A DNA stretch of 64,000 bases from Hermatobates lingyangjiaoensis (taxonomy: Eukaryota; Arthropoda; Insecta; Hemiptera; Hermatobatidae): assembly GCA_026182355.1 (NCBI GenBank), contig JAPFBL010000972.1:23624-87623 (forward strand). The letters run 5' to 3'. Made by a program: the position numbers and the translations under genes. This document shows, piece after piece, positions 38,160 through 51,297 of this stretch. The notes beneath the pieces are model-generated. The model had not been told where the DNA came from and made no database searches. It saw only the letters and a list, made by a program, of their open reading frames with translations. The stretch's first letter is position 1, and each line of letters begins with the position of its first letter.

Positions 38160-41100
38160 GTCATAATTGACAGTAGCTGATTGCTACTATAATTAACTCC
38201 AATACTAACCGAAACTAATGGATTATATAATTAACTCTAATCCTAATCGAAATACAGCGTTGATAATTGATAATATTCAACTGTTAATTGATTATATAAT
38301 TAACTCTAATAATAACCGAAATTATTTGATAATATAATTAACTCTAATATTAACTCAACCAGAACTAATTGATTATATAATTAACTCAAATAATAATCGA
38401 AACTAATGGATTATATAATTAACTCTAATCCTAACCGAAATACAGCGTTGATAATTGATAATATTCAACTGTTAATTGATTATATAATTAACTCTAATAA
38501 TAACCGAAATTATTTGATAATATAATTAACTCTAATATTAACTCAACCAGAACTAATTGATTATATAATTAACTCAAATAATAATCGAAACTAATGGATT
38601 ATATAATTAACTCTAATCCTAACCGAAATACAGCGTTGATAATTGATAATATTCAACTGTTAATTGATTATATAATTAACTCCAATAATAACCGAAATTA
38701 TTTGATAATATAATTAACTCTAATATTAACTCAACCAGAACTAATTGATTATATAATTAACTCAAATAATAATCGAAACTAATGGATTATATAATTAACT
38801 CTAATCCTAACCGAAATACAGCGTTGATAATTGATAATATTCAACTGTTAATTGATTATATAATTAACTCCAATAATAACCGAAATTATTTGATAATATA
38901 ATTAACTCTAATATTAACTCAACCAGAACTAATTGATTATATAATTAACTCAAATAATAATCGAAACTAATGGATTATATAATTAACTCTAATCCTAACC
39001 GAAATACAGCGTTGATAATTGATAATATTCAACTGTTAATTGATTATATAATTAACTCCAATAATAACCGAAATTATTTGATAATATAATTAACTCTAAT
39101 ATTAACTCAACCAGAACTAATTGATTATATAATTAACTCAAATAATAATCGAAACTAATGGATTATATAATTAACTCTAATCCTAACCGAAATACAGCGT
39201 TGATAATTGATAATATTCAACTGTTAATTGATTATATAATTAACTCCAATAATAACCGAAATTATTTGATAATATAATTAACTCTAATATTAACTCAACC
39301 AGAACTAATTGATTATATAATTAACTCAAATAATAATCGAAACTAATGGATTATATAATTAACTCTAATCCTAACCGAAATACAGCGTTGATAATTGATA
39401 ATATTCAACTGTTAATTGATTTTATAATTAACTCAATAATAACCGAAATTATTTGATAATATAATTAACTCTAATATTAACTCAACCAGAACTAATTGAT
39501 TATATAATTAACTCAAATAATAATCGAAACTAATGGATTATATAATTAACTCTAATCCTAACCGAAATACAGCGTTGATAATTGATAATATTCAACTGTT
39601 AATTGATTATATAATTAACTCTAATAATAACCGAAATTATTTGATAATATAATTAACTCTAATATTAACTCAACCAGAACTAATTGATTATATAATTAAC
39701 TCAAATAATAAACTAATGGATTATATAATTAACTCTAATCCTAACCGAAATACAGCGTTGATAATTGATAATATTCAACTGTTAATTGATTATATAATTA
39801 ACTCTAATAATAACCGAAATTATTTGATAATATAATTAACTCTAATATTAACTCAACCAGAACTAATTGATTATATAATTAACTCAAATAATAATCGAAA
39901 CTAATGGATTATATAATTAACTCTAATCCTAACCGAAATACAGCGTTGATAATTGATAATATTCAACTGTTAATTGATTATATAATTAACTCTAATAATA
40001 ACCGAAATTATTTGATAATATAATTAACTCTAATATTAACTCAACCAGAACTAATTGATTATATAATTAACTCAAATAATAATCGAAACTAATGGATTAT
40101 ATAATTAACTCTAATCCTAACCGAAATACAGCGTTGATAATTGATAATATTCAACTGTTAATTGATTATATAATTAACTCCAATAATAACCGAAATTATT
40201 TGATAATATAATTAACTCTAATATTAACTCAACCAGAAATAATTGATTATATAATTAACTCAAATAATAATAAACTAATGGATTATATAATTAACTCTAA
40301 TCCTAACGAAATACAGCGTTGATAATTGATAATATTCAACTGTTAATTGATTATATAATTAACTCTAATAATAACCGAAATTATTTGATAATATAATTAA
40401 CTCTAATATTAACTCAACCAGAACTAATTGATTATATAATTAACTCAAATAATAAACTAATGGATTATATAATTAACTCTAATCCTAACCGAAATACAGC
40501 GTTGATAATTGATAATATTCAACTGTTAATTGATTTATAATTAACTCCAATAATAACCGAAATTATTTGATAATATAATTAACTCTAATATTAACTCAAC
40601 CAGAACTAATTGATTATATAATTAACTCTAATAATAAACTAATGGATTATATAATTAACTCTAATCCTAACCGAAATACAGCGTTGATAATTGATAATAT
40701 TCAACTGTTAATTGATTATATAATTAACTCCAATAATAACCGAAATTATTTGATAATATAATTAACTCTAATATTAACTCAACCAGAACTAATTGATTAT
40801 ATAATTAACTCAAAATAATCGAAACTAATGGATTATATAATTAACTCTAATCCTAACCGAAATACAGCGTTGATAATTGATAATATTCAACTGTTAATTG
40901 ATTATATAATTAACTCTAATAATAACCGAAATTATTTGATAATATAATTAACTCTAATATTAACTCAACCAGAACTAATTGATTATATAATTAACTCAAA
41001 TAATAATCGAAACTAATGGATTATATAATTAACTCTAATCCTAACCGAAATACAGCGTTGATAATTGATAATATTCAACTGTTAATTGATTATATAATTA

Positions 41101-44100
41101 ACTCTAATAATAACCGAAATTATTTGATAATATAATTAACTCTAATATTAACTCAACCAGAAACTAATTGATTATATAATTAACTCAAATAATAATCGAA
41201 ACTAATGGATTATATAATTAACTCTAATCCTAACCGAAATACAGCGTTGATAATTGATAATATTCAACTGTTAATTGATTATATAATTAACTCCAATAAT
41301 AACCGAAATTATTTGATAATATAATTAACTCTAATATTAACTCAACCAGAACTAATTGATTATATAATTAACTCAAATAATATCGAAACTAATGGATTAT
41401 ATAATTAACTCTAATCCTAACCGAAATACAGCGTTGATAATTGATAATATTCAACTGTTAATTGATTATATAATTAACTCAATAATAACCGAAATTATTT
41501 GATAATATAATTAACTCTAATATTAACTCAACCAGAACTAATTGATTATATAATTAACTCAAATAATAATCGAAACTAATGGATTATATAATTAACTCTA
41601 ATCCTAACCGAAATACAGCGTTGATAATTGATAATATTCAACTGTTAATTGATTATATAATTAACTCTAATAATAACCGAAATTATTTGATAATATAATT
41701 AACTCTAATATTAACTCAACCAGAACTAATTGATTATATAATTAACTCAAATAATAATCGAAACTAATGGATTATATAATTAACTCTAATCCTAACCGAA
41801 ATACAGCGTTGATAATTGATAATATTCAACTGTTAATTGATTATATAATTAACTCCAATAATAACCGAAATTATTTGATAATATAATTAACTCTAATATT
41901 AACTCAACCAGAACTAATTGATTATATAATTAACTCCAATAATAACCGAAATTAATGGATTATATAATTAACTTAATTAATTAACTAAAGAAAAACTTTA
42001 ATTGATTATATAATTAACTCCAATAATAACCGAAATTATTTGATAATATAATTAACTCTAATATTAACTCAACCAGAACTAATTGATTATATAATTAACT
42101 CAAATAATAATCGAAACTAATGGATTATATAATTAACTCTAATCCTAACCGAAATACAGCGTTGATAATTGATAATATTCAACTGTTAATTGATTATATA
42201 ATTAACTCCAATAATAACCGAAATATTTGATAATATAATTAACTCTAATATTAACTCAACCAGAACTAATTGATTATATAATTAACTCAATAATAAACCG
42301 AAAAAAATTAAAATTTGATAATTATAATTAACTTTTTAATAATTAACTCAAAAACCAAAGAAAAAACCTAAATTTGAATTTATTATAAATTAACTCAAAA
42401 TAATAAACTAATGGATTATATAATTAACTCTAATCCTAACCGAAATACAGCGTTGATAATTGATTAATATTCAACTGTTAATTGATTATATAATTAACTC
42501 CAATAATAACCGAAATTATTTGATAATATAATTAACTCTAATATTAACTCAACCAGAACTAATTGATTATTTAAATAATTAATCAAATAATAAACGAAAT
42601 AATGGATTATATAATTAACTCTAATTAACCAAAACCTTAGTAAAACTTTAATTGATTATATAATTAACTCCAATAATAACCGAAATTATTTGATAATATA
42701 ATTAACTCTAATATTAACTCAACCAGAACTAATTGATTATATAATTAACTCAAATAATATAAACTAATGGATTATATAATTAACTCTAATCCTAACCGAA
42801 ATACAGCGTTGATAATTGATAATATTCAACTGTTAATTGATTATATAATTAACTCCAATAATAACCGAAATTATTTGATAATATAATTAACTCTAATATT
42901 AACCAAACCTTTGAAAAACCTAATTGATTTGAAAATTAATATAATTTAACCAACGTTTAAATAATTAATCGAAATAATGGATTATATAATTAACTCTAAT
43001 CCTAACCGAAATACAGCGTTGATAATTGATAATATTCAACTGTTAATTGATTATATAATTAACTCCAATAATAACCGAAATTATTTGATAATATAATTAA
43101 CTCTAATATTAACTCAACCAGAACTAATTGATTATATAATTAACTCAAATAATAATCGAAACTAATGGATTATATAATTAACTCTAATCCTAACCGAAAT
43201 ACAGCGTTGATAATTGATAATATTCAACTGTTAATTGATTATATAATTAACTCCAATAATAACCGAAATTATTTGATAATATAATTAACTCTAATATTAC
43301 TCAACCTGAACTAATTGATTATGATTAGACATAATTTACACGTCAAATAATAATCGAAACTAATGGATTATATAATTAACTCTAATCCTAACCGAAATAC
43401 AGCGTTGATAATTGATAATATTCAACTGTTAATTGATTATATAATTAACTCCAATAATAACCGAAATTATTTGATAATATAATTAACTCTAATATTAACT
43501 CAACCAGAACTAATTGATTATATAATTAACTCAAATAATAATCGAAACTAATGGATTATATAATTAACTCTAATCCTAACCGAAATACAGCGTTGATTAA
43601 TTGATAATATTCAACTGTTAATTGATTATATAATTAACTCAATAATAACCGAAATTATTTGATAATATAATTAACTCTAATATTAACTCAACCAGAACTA
43701 ATTGATTATATAATTAACTCAAATAATAATCCCCGAAACTAAAATGGATTATATAATTAACTCTAATCCTAATCCGAAATACAGCGTTGATAATTGATAA
43801 TATTCAACTGTTAATTGATTATATAATTAACTCCAATAATAACCGAAATTATTTGATAATATAATTAACTCTAATATTAACTCAACCAGAACTAATTGAT
43901 TATATAATTAACTCAAATAATAAACTAATGGATTATATAATTAACTCTAATCCTAACCGAAATACAGCGTTGATAATTGATAATATTCAACTGTTAATTG
44001 ATTATATAATTTAACTCCAATAATAACCGAAATTATTTGATAATATAATTAACTCTAATATTAACTCAACCAGAACTAATTGATTATATAATTAACTCAA

Positions 44101-45400
44101 ATAATAAACTAATGGATTATATAATTAACTCTAATCCTAACCGAAATACAGCGTTGATAATTGATAATATTCAACTGTTAATTGATTATATAATTAACTC
44201 CAATAATAACCGAAATTATTTGATAATATAATTAACTCTAATATTAACTCAACCAGAACTAATTGATTATATAATTAACTCAAATAATAATCGAAACTAA
44301 TGGATTATATAATTAACTCTAATCCTAACCGAAATACAGCGTTGATAATTGATAATTATTCAACTGTTAATTGATTATATAATTAACTCCAATAATAACC
44401 GAAATTATTTGATAATATAATTAACTCTAATATTAACTCAACCAGAACTAATTGATTATATAATTAACTCAAATAATAATCGAAACTAATGGATTATATA
44501 ATTAACTCTAATCCTAACCGAAATACAGCGTTGATAATTGATAATATTCAACTGTTAATTGATTATATAATTAACTCCAATAATAACCGAAATTATTTGA
44601 TAATATAATTAACTCTAATATTACTCAACCTGAACTAATTGATTATGATTAGACATAATTTACACGTCAAATAATAATCGAAACTAATGGATTATATAAT
44701 TAACTCCAAATAAATAAGAAAATTATTTTTGATTAATATAATTAACTCCAATAATTAACCAAAATTTTGAAAATTAATTAATTAATATTTAAAGAACAAT
44801 TAATTTAACTCAAATAATAATCGAAACTAATGGATTATATAATTAACTCTAATCCTAACGAAATACAGCGTTGATAATTGATAATATTCAACTGTTAATT
44901 GATTATTAATTAACTCCAATAATAACCGAAATTATTTGATAATATAATTAACTCTAATATTAACTCAACCAGAACTAATTGATTATATAATTAACTCAAA
45001 TAATAATCGAAACTAATGGATTATATAATTAACTCTAATCCTAACCGAAATACAGCGTTGATAATTGATAATATTCAACTGTTAATTGATTATATAATTA
45101 ACTCCAATAATAACCGAAATTATTTGATAATATAATTAACTCTAATATTAACTCAACCAGAACTAATTGATTATATAATTAACTCAAATAATAATCGAAA
45201 CTAATGGATTATATAATTAACTCTAATCCTAACCGAAATACAGCGTTGATAATTGATAATATTCAACTGTTAATTGATTATATAATTAACTCCAATAATA
45301 ACCGAAATTATTTGATAATATAATTAACTCTAATATTAACTCAACCAGAACTAATTGATTATATAATTAACTCAAATAATAATCGTAAACTAATTGGATT
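38160..45400. repeat. 188-bp A+T-rich satellite, about 38 copies
   Basis: The monomer is itself built from four diverged sub-units of about 38-43 bp, each carrying gattatataattaactc or a variant, plus a shorter fifth piece with gataattgataatattcaac. Most monomers differ only by taactcta/taactcca or single gaps. Local corrupted stretches lie at about 41960-42000, 42290-42400, 42580-42650, 42900-42960 and 44700-44810. No coding capacity. Confidence 0.95.
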
Positions 45401-46071
45401 TATTTAACCTAACCTCCCCTTGAAATTTTTTCCTTTAATTGATTAATTAATTAACCCAATAAAACCTTTTGAAATTTCCTAATATTACTTCAAAGCAATT
45501 GATTAAATTAATCAAATTAATGAAATTGGATTTAAATTAATTAATTAAGTCAGGTTATTTGTAAAACAACTTTAATTGTTAATTTTAATTTGTTAATAAT
45601 ATAATTAACTTATTTCTTTTTATTTTTAATTAACTAAATTAATAATAATTTATAAAAAACTTTTCCAAATAAGGTTATAATTGTTATTAAATGTTTAATT
45701 GTTAATAATTAATTAATAATAACCAAAATGTAATTATAAAATCAAATTAATTAAAAACTAATTGTTATTTTTCTAATAGAAATTTATTTATAAAATTAAT
45801 TAACCAAATTCAATTTTTTTTTCAAAGTTTTGTATATAAAATCAATAATAAGAAATTATTTATAAAATTAACTCAATTCCATCGAATAATTGATTATAAT
45901 AAATTTCGATTATAGATAACAAAAATTTTTTTTAATATACACCTAAAATATCCAAATAAATCTTATATAAGTTTTATATTTTAAATTCTATTTTTTTTTC
46001 AAATCAAATTCATCTTTTAGTAAATAATAATTAAATCTTTTTTTTTTCTAATCTTTATCTGTTTAGGTTAG
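45401..46071. other. Degenerate A+T-rich end of the 188-bp satellite
   Basis: Words such as taattaac and gattatataa persist, but units can no longer be aligned. This is either decayed satellite or poor consensus. No gene. Confidence 0.6.
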
Positions 46072-46384
46072 GTTGCAGTGGTAGTCCCACAAGGGAACAC
46101 ACTTAGGCCGAGCATTGGCCCTTTGTGATACCACACAATGAAGATTGATTCTACACTGGGAGTCTTAAATTTTGTCTAACTCAAGTGTATTTAGAGTAGG
46201 GATCTTTAACGAGTACCTGACATCGTACAGGCTCGGGACCGACAGTTTAACATCCTTCTCCGAGGGACGACGTGCTCAGATTTATTCACCTCCCGCGTGA
46301 ATAAATCGAGGGCCAGGTGGGGATCGAACCTCGGTCCTATCAGATCAGAGGTGAGCACGTAACCACAGAGCTAGCCTGACCCCC
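46072..46384 (-). mobile_element. tRNA-derived SINE
   Basis: On the minus strand the 5' head reads GGGGGTCAGGCTAGCTCTG with A box (TAGCTCNGTGGTTACG) and B box (GGTTCGATCC-like), the RNA polymerase III promoter layout. The body matches the copy at 50125-50448. The 3' end is CAACCTAACCTAA. A LINE fragment follows on the head side. Confidence 0.88.
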
Positions 46385-46727
46385 AAACTTTACATAAGAA
46401 AAATAACTGTATTGTCCAGCGTTAGATGATGTAGAACACACATTCTTTTCTTGTCTCAAATGGAACAGCCAGAGGAGAGACTTGATACACAGAATAGGCA
46501 TATTCTCCCCAGAAACGATCATTGAAAAAATAATCCGAAGTTAAAAACATTCCCGGGGATATAACTAATAATTTCCTAAATTTTCACGGTAATTGGATGT
46601 ACGTTTTTTGAATCTATCAAGTAAAGTCAAAATGTAAACAAACAGGTTATACAGCAGACCTTATTTATTATAATATTTTTGGGACATTACCTGAACCACA
46701 ACTCTGATGTTTAAAAAACTTTACATA
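46385..46727 (+). mobile_element. 5'-truncated LINE insertion with 12-bp duplication
   Basis: AAACTTTACATA occurs at 46385-46396 and again at 46716-46727. Between them, 46407-46544 encodes CPALDDVEHTFFSCLKWNSQ, then RRDLIHRIGIFSPETIIEKI and IRS-stop. The C-x7-H-x4-C pattern and the following region match the C-terminal domain behind non-LTR retrotransposon reverse transcriptases (R1/Jockey-like). The 3' side ends in an A-rich stretch (tttaaaaa). The clade is uncertain. Confidence 0.72.
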
Positions 46728-46730
46728 GCT

Positions 46731-46799
46731 TAGGTTAGGTTGCAGTGGCAGTCCCACAAGGGAACACACTTAGGCCAAGCTTTGGCCCTTTGTGATACA
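46731..46799 (-). mobile_element. SINE 3'-tail fragment
   Basis: Only the last ~70 bases of the SINE at 46072 (the cagtcccacaagggaacac region) are present, before (TA)-rich sequence. Confidence 0.75.
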
Positions 46800-46819
46800 A
46801 ACAAACAGACATACATTCA

Positions 46820-47005
46820 TTTTTATATATATAGATTATTAATATCTTTATAATTATTATTATTACTATTATTATATCTTTTATGTACAAAGGGGAAAAA
46901 GCCTGGTGGGGAGCACCCAGTGCTCTCCGTATGGCTACCCCCCCAGGCTTGTATACATTGGGCATAAGGTCCTTAATAAAGACTATTCATTCATTTCATT
47001 CATTC
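46820..47005 (+). mobile_element. Short interspersed element ending in ATTC repeats
   Basis: Shares its whole length with 57670-57861: an attattatt-rich start, gtacaaaggggaaaaagcct, ggtggggagcacc, aaggtccttaataaag, then ATTCATTC repeats. Tails of this kind are typical of CR1/L2-type LINEs and their SINEs. Confidence 0.78.
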
Positions 47006-47085
47006 AAGGCCTGGCAAGTAGGCCACCAGATGGGCCCTTTTTGCCTACCCCAGGTGACCTTGACCTACTCTAAGAAAAATCTACC

Positions 47086-47380
47086 TCATCTCTCCATAAA
47101 CATCGGAAGATTTTTCCCCTCTAGTTCCATTAATATATCTTGCCTAATAGTGCTTCGTCCATACACATTAAACCTAATAATATTGGTACCTAAGGCTAAA
47201 TACAGGACAGTCAGCCACATAGTGGACAGACGTTTTCTCATCTTCTCCACACCTCTGACAGACTGCATGCACTTTGCTCTCTAAGCCCATAGTACTTAAA
47301 TATCTTTTAAGTCTACAGCAGACATGGAGTAACCTTTGGTGAACTGGAGCCCGCATTATATACTTTCCAAGTGACAACAT
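47086..47380 (-). pseudogene. Non-LTR retrotransposon C-terminal fragment
   Basis: The minus strand encodes HQRLLHVCCRLKRYLSTMGL and later CQRCGEDEKTSVHYVADCPV, a C-x2-C-x8-H-x4-C zinc-knuckle-like domain. After a frameshift near 47180 it continues NVYGRSTIRQDILMELEGK. This is the region after the reverse transcriptase in R1/Jockey/CR1-like LINEs. The frameshift and missing enzyme domains mean it is dead. Confidence 0.7.
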
Positions 47381-47409
47381 GGTAATTTCTGAGGAATTGT
47401 GATGTATAA

Positions 47410-47757
47410 AGCTTTTATATATTTTATTGAATATGATCGCAGATTCTGCGTTAACGACCTTTTTGTTAACTGATTCTAACCTCCTGGCTATTCTCCTTGT
47501 TGTAGTAGGTTAACTATAAATCAGGTTCACCAATGACATTTCCAAGTAAAAGGGTCAAATTAAGAAAGAAATTTAAAAACATGATCATGATCATGTTTCA
47601 CTAAAGCTTTCAACATTCATATGTCATCTTCAGGTTAATACAAAATAAAAGAGGAGAATAGCCAGGAGGTTAGAATCAGTTAACGCAGAAACTGCGATCA
47701 TATTCAATAAAATATGCTTGACAGAAGATCTGCTGCCAATATATACCAATATATATA
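47410..47757. pseudogene. Head-to-head PLE ORF N-terminal fragments
   Basis: The plus copy (about 47656-47757) encodes RIARRLESVNAETAIIFNKI, then CLTEDLLPIYTNIY, and runs into (TA)n. The minus copy (about 47410-47510) encodes RIARRLESVNKKVVNAESAI, then IFNKIY. Between them a decayed hammerhead-like motif (CTGAAGA with GAAACATG) lies on the minus strand at about 47590-47633. This has the same plan as the pairs at 17652-18096 and 59443-60133. Confidence 0.65.
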
Positions 47758-47809
47758 TATACTTTAACACAGAGAAAAGAACACTGAAAGACACTACAGA
47801 ACTCACTTC

Positions 47810-47835
47810 GATATTTCGACATCCGTCGTCATCGG
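47810..47835 (-). ncRNA. Hammerhead-like motif, helix III ATAT, core variant
   Basis: CCGATGA and GAAATATC on the minus strand, the same variant as at 4381 and 4553. Confidence 0.5.
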
Positions 47836-47920
47836 GAAGAAGTGCGAAGTACTCGCGTTGAGAAGCAAACTGCTACTGACCTCCACACGGACCTTTCATT
47901 TTATTCGAAGTATATATATA

Positions 47921-48083
47921 TAGGTGTGTTCTCTAATCGGGGTTCGGTCAATTTTCCAGGATAAAAAATCAAACTCTTGTTGCCAACGTTTCGGTTTTAT
48001 TTAAAACCTTTTTCATAGGCAGAAGTAAGAATTTTTTTTTTATCCTGGAAAATTGACCGAACCCCGATTAGAGAACACACCTA
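47921..48083. repeat. Inverted PLE terminus pair
   Basis: Arms of about 53 bp (ggtgtgttctctaatcgggg and its complement) enclose aacgtttcggttttatttaa. Here GAAACGTT is intact but the CTGANGA box is replaced by CTATGAA. (TA)n lies on both sides. Confidence 0.75.
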
Positions 48084-48109
48084 TATATATATATATATAT
48101 ATACAAAAC

Positions 48110-48490
48110 TAAAGTTTATCAAGGCTCGGTCAGTTCTTCAGGATTAAATTAAACTCTCATTGCTAACGTTTCGGTCTTTATTTAAAACTTTTTTCATAGA
48201 CATACAAAAACAGAGAAAATATAAGAAATAATACAATCATTCAAAAACCAAACATACATAAAAGCAATTAGTTACAATTAAGAAATTACAATAGAAATAA
48301 CCTATAGTGAAAATTTCAATAGTAATTTCTTAATTGTAACTAATTGCACTTTTATGTATGTTTGAGTTTTGAATGGTTGTATTATTTCTTATATTTCCTC
48401 TGTTTTTGTAGGCCTATGAAAAAGGTTTTAAATAAAGACCGAAACGTTGGCAATGAGAGTTTAATTTAATCCTGAAGAACTGACCGAATA
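48110..48490. repeat. Inverted PLE terminus pair, ACGT type
   Basis: Both arms carry accgaaacgttggcaatgag or its relative and the CTATGAA replacement of the core box. The arms are joined by A+T-rich DNA at about 48290-48310. Confidence 0.7.
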
Positions 48491-48507
48491 GACACACTTA
48501 CAAACTC

Positions 48508-48532
48508 AAATTTTCGGATGATCCGTCTTCAG
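48508..48532 (-). ncRNA. Minimal hammerhead motif, helix III AATT
   Basis: The minus strand has CTGAAGA, helix II GGA/TCC, GAAAATTT. Confidence 0.6.
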
Positions 48533-48846
48533 GGGAAAAGAGAATGGACGACCCAGCACGTCGGAAACAACGTCAGGAAACCCATATATATATATATATA
48601 TATAGATGGATAGATATCTAGAAATATATATTGTCTTCTACATTAACATGTTAACAATTATTTAACGATTAATTATTTTTGAAATTAAAATTATTATTCA
48701 TATCTAATATTGTATAATGATAATGAATATATGATCACAACGTAATCCCACTGTTTTACGCCGGCAGGTTATTTATAAAAAAAAGTAAAAAACCCAAACA
48801 AAAATAAAAATAAAAAAGTTGAAATAAATAAAAGGAATAATGAACG

Positions 48847-48917
48847 ATGAGGTTAAGCTCAGGAGTAGATCTACGCCCCAAAAGACTAATAAGAGCTTCT
48901 TCTGAAGCTGTCAGAGT
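48847..48917 (+). repeat. Second copy of the 20382-20452 repeat
   Basis: Shares agactaataagagcttcttc and ctgaagctgtcagagtgag with the first copy. Confidence 0.6.
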
Positions 48918-49064
48918 GAGTTTTGAATTGTTATCAGTTATCTTTCTCAGGACCTGTACACCGAAACAGTTATTAGACACCCACCACGACGTCCACACTG
49001 AACCATACCACCAGCAGTACTGGGAGGTTTGGGAGAAGAGATATAAGAAAAGATAGATCTAAGA

Positions 49065-49328
49065 TTGGCAGGTTTGCGGGAGGAAACAGAAAGTGCCCTC
49101 TCTGAAGACGGGAGAGGTACAGGTGGAAGAAGAAAGTATAGGGAAGAACTCCTTGATAACTGCGCCCAGCCTATGAGCACAAGGAAGATAAGTGGTGATG
49201 AGGAAAGTAGAGTCACTGCGATCCCTCCTAGGACCAGAATTACGATAGTCAGAGGGGGATCTAGAGGAACTCGAATCCTTGGGGGTATTTCACCATCGGA
49301 TACCTGTTTTGATCGCTGTGCACCCTAG
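49065..49328 (+). other. Unassigned 87-codon open frame
   Basis: Encodes an Arg/Glu/Ser-rich stretch (REETESALSEDGRGTGGRRK). G+C content is above the surroundings. No family was recognised, no splice pair is convincing, and the frame may be chance or part of an unrecognised repeat. Confidence 0.25.
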
Positions 49329-49380
49329 CTTTCCAGCCATTACACCATTAGATCAAATCAGGCCGACGATTTAACGTGTT
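49255..49380 (-). mobile_element. Possible tRNA-like SINE head
   Basis: The minus strand has CTAATGGTGTAATGGCTGG (A-box-like) and, about 70 bases on, GGATTCGAGTTCC (B-box-like). Their order and spacing fit a tRNA-derived promoter, but the sequence does not fold into a clear tRNA and no second copy is present. Confidence 0.3.
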
Positions 49381-49822
49381 GCCCTTTTTGTCACCTCCAA
49401 GTTTAGCCACCCAAACGTGTAGTGTCCGAGGTGGACCTCGCGGAGGCGGGCACCACGATTCTACGTCGCGCATTACACCAATATAAACTAACTAATTCAC
49501 GCAATTATACCAGGGGGCGAAAAACAACAACACGACAGTTATACCCCCGGTATAAATGCTCATTTACCTCACTACCAAATTTTTTTTTTTGAAGAAACTA
49601 GTCACTATCGGATACCAAACCAGGCCAAACATCAAGCCTTGAAAGTGCCTTTCTTAGTTCACACCATGAAGGAACAACCCCTCAGGCATGTTAAGCCCCC
49701 CCACCACGACAAGGTGAAGGCACATCGGGGGGGAAAAGCATGTTGGTCGTGAACCAGTACTATTGTAAGGCAGTCGTTAAAGATGCCTTTAATTTAATTA
49801 CACTGGAGTTAAGCAAACTTCA
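49381..49822. other. Unassigned, relatively G+C-rich
   Basis: Contains C runs near 49695-49705 and a gaccaacatgctt word, but no gene, repeat or promoter was recognised. Confidence 0.35.
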
Positions 49823-50099
49823 CGATTCCCAATATAAGTGTATCATAAAGAGATAATCTTCGGCACTGCCGCTCATACGATGATACCTCATACGATGATG
49901 TTGGAGCGCTTTCGGACGTTGTCCACATTCAATCGCAACTAACTCGACTAGGAGCTACTCGTAGTTACAATTGAAGACCACTCCAACATCATCGTATGAG
50001 GTATGACGGTTGCCCTATATTTTGAAGACTAGATTAGTGTTGGTTGAAGTGGCAGTGCCGGAAGATTATCTCTTTATGATACACTTATATTGGGAATCG
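49823..50099. mobile_element. Foldback (hairpin) element, 277 bp
   Basis: Outer arms 49823-49870 and 50051-50099 are inverted with one base missing. Inner arms 49886-49906 and 49981-50001 are also perfect complements (cctcatacgatgatgttgga). No transposase is present. The family is unknown and no target duplication was seen. Confidence 0.8.
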
Positions 50100-50124
50100 A
50101 TTTTTTGGGATTTTTGAGTATGTA

Positions 50125-50448
50125 GGTTAGGTTCCAGGGGCAGTCCTCCCACAAGGGAACACACTTAGACCGAGCATTGGCCCTTTGTGATACCACACAA
50201 TGAAGATTGATTCTACACTGGGAGTCTTAAATTTTACCTAACTCAAGTGTATTTAGAGTTTTAACGAGTACCTGACATCGTACAGGCTCGGGACTGACAG
50301 TTTTTAAAAACGTCCTTCTCCGAGGGACGACGTGCTCAGATTTATTCACCTCCCGCATGAATAAATCGAGGGCCAGGTGAGAATCGAACCCCGGTCCTAT
50401 CAGTTCAGAGGCGAGTACGTAACCACTGAGCTAGCCTGACCCCCCCTC
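50125..50448 (-). mobile_element. tRNA-derived SINE with 11-bp duplication
   Basis: TTGAGTATGTA occurs at 50114-50124 and 50449-50459. The minus strand starts GGTCAGGCTAGCTCAGTGG (A box) and has GGGGTTCGATTC (B box). The body is shared with 46072-46384. It inserted into what looks like a PLE terminus (gtaagtgtgtttccttac). Confidence 0.9.
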
Positions 50449-50569
50449 TTGAGTATGTAAGTGTGTTTCCTTACTCTGTGTGTTACTCTTCTTGAATTTT
50501 GAACTCGTATTGTGTCCAGTTTGAATCGCGATTCTTTCTATTAAGTGAAGAAAAAAAAATTAAATATGA

Positions 50570-50775
50570 TCAAACCACAATATAAAATAGGAAAAAAAAT
50601 GTAACATCTTTTAAACACAACAAGCGGTCTTCGTCAGAGTCAAAAACCAGTTGGGTTTTTTTGACTCTGACGAATACCGCTTGTTATTTTTGAAAGATCC
50701 TAGTCTTGTTTTCCCATTTCTTATTGTGGTTTGATCATTGATTGTTATTTCACGTGTATATGTGAAATCTTTATA
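50570..50775. repeat. Inverted pair of AGATCT-type PLE termini, decayed
   Basis: The minus and plus copies both keep CTGACGA, but GAAAGATCT is changed (GAAAGATCC on plus). A terminal hairpin (TTTCACGTG, loop, ATGTGAAA) and (TA)n follow at about 50749-50782. Confidence 0.65.
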
Positions 50776-50939
50776 TATATATACACGAGTTGAAAATTCA
50801 AGAAGAGCAACACACAGAATGAGGAAACACACTTACAGACTGAAAATTTCGTCTGTTGATGTAGACACAAAGGCCAACTACAACGTGCTTGGTCTCCCTT
50901 TCTCTTTTCTCCTGAAGACGATATACAGTTATTCTTAGG

Positions 50940-51297
50940 TGTCTGATACTGTAGCAAGTAGGTATTGTTAGTTGATTTTAATTTTCTTTGAGTTTTATCA
51001 TAATTATATCGCTTTTAAAAGTGTGAGCCGTACCTACCCGCGTACTAAATACCAAGTATGTGTAGAATAAAATCAAATTTGAGACCAGTATCTAGAGCTG
51101 CAAAGCATAAAAGAAACTCCAGATCTAATGACAGTTATGCACTGTACTTATAATATTTTCCACTATTCTAATCATATTCCAGAGATATACTGACAGCTAT
51201 TCACTGTATTTATAATATTTTCTACTATTCTATAATTTCTAACCATATTTTTGAATATCATCTCAAATTTTTTGTAAAACACCCGTCTTTTAGTCAA
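50940..51297. other. Spacer before the Helitron
   Basis: A phrase agcaagtaggtattgttagt followed by tgattttaat at about 50953-50985 recurs inside the Helitron at about 51766-51795. Otherwise nothing was recognised. Confidence 0.4.

Noticed and set aside
46735..46965. Protein frame across 46735-46965 (minus)
   Set aside because: It spans a SINE tail, (TA)-rich DNA and the ATTC-tailed element; no domain.
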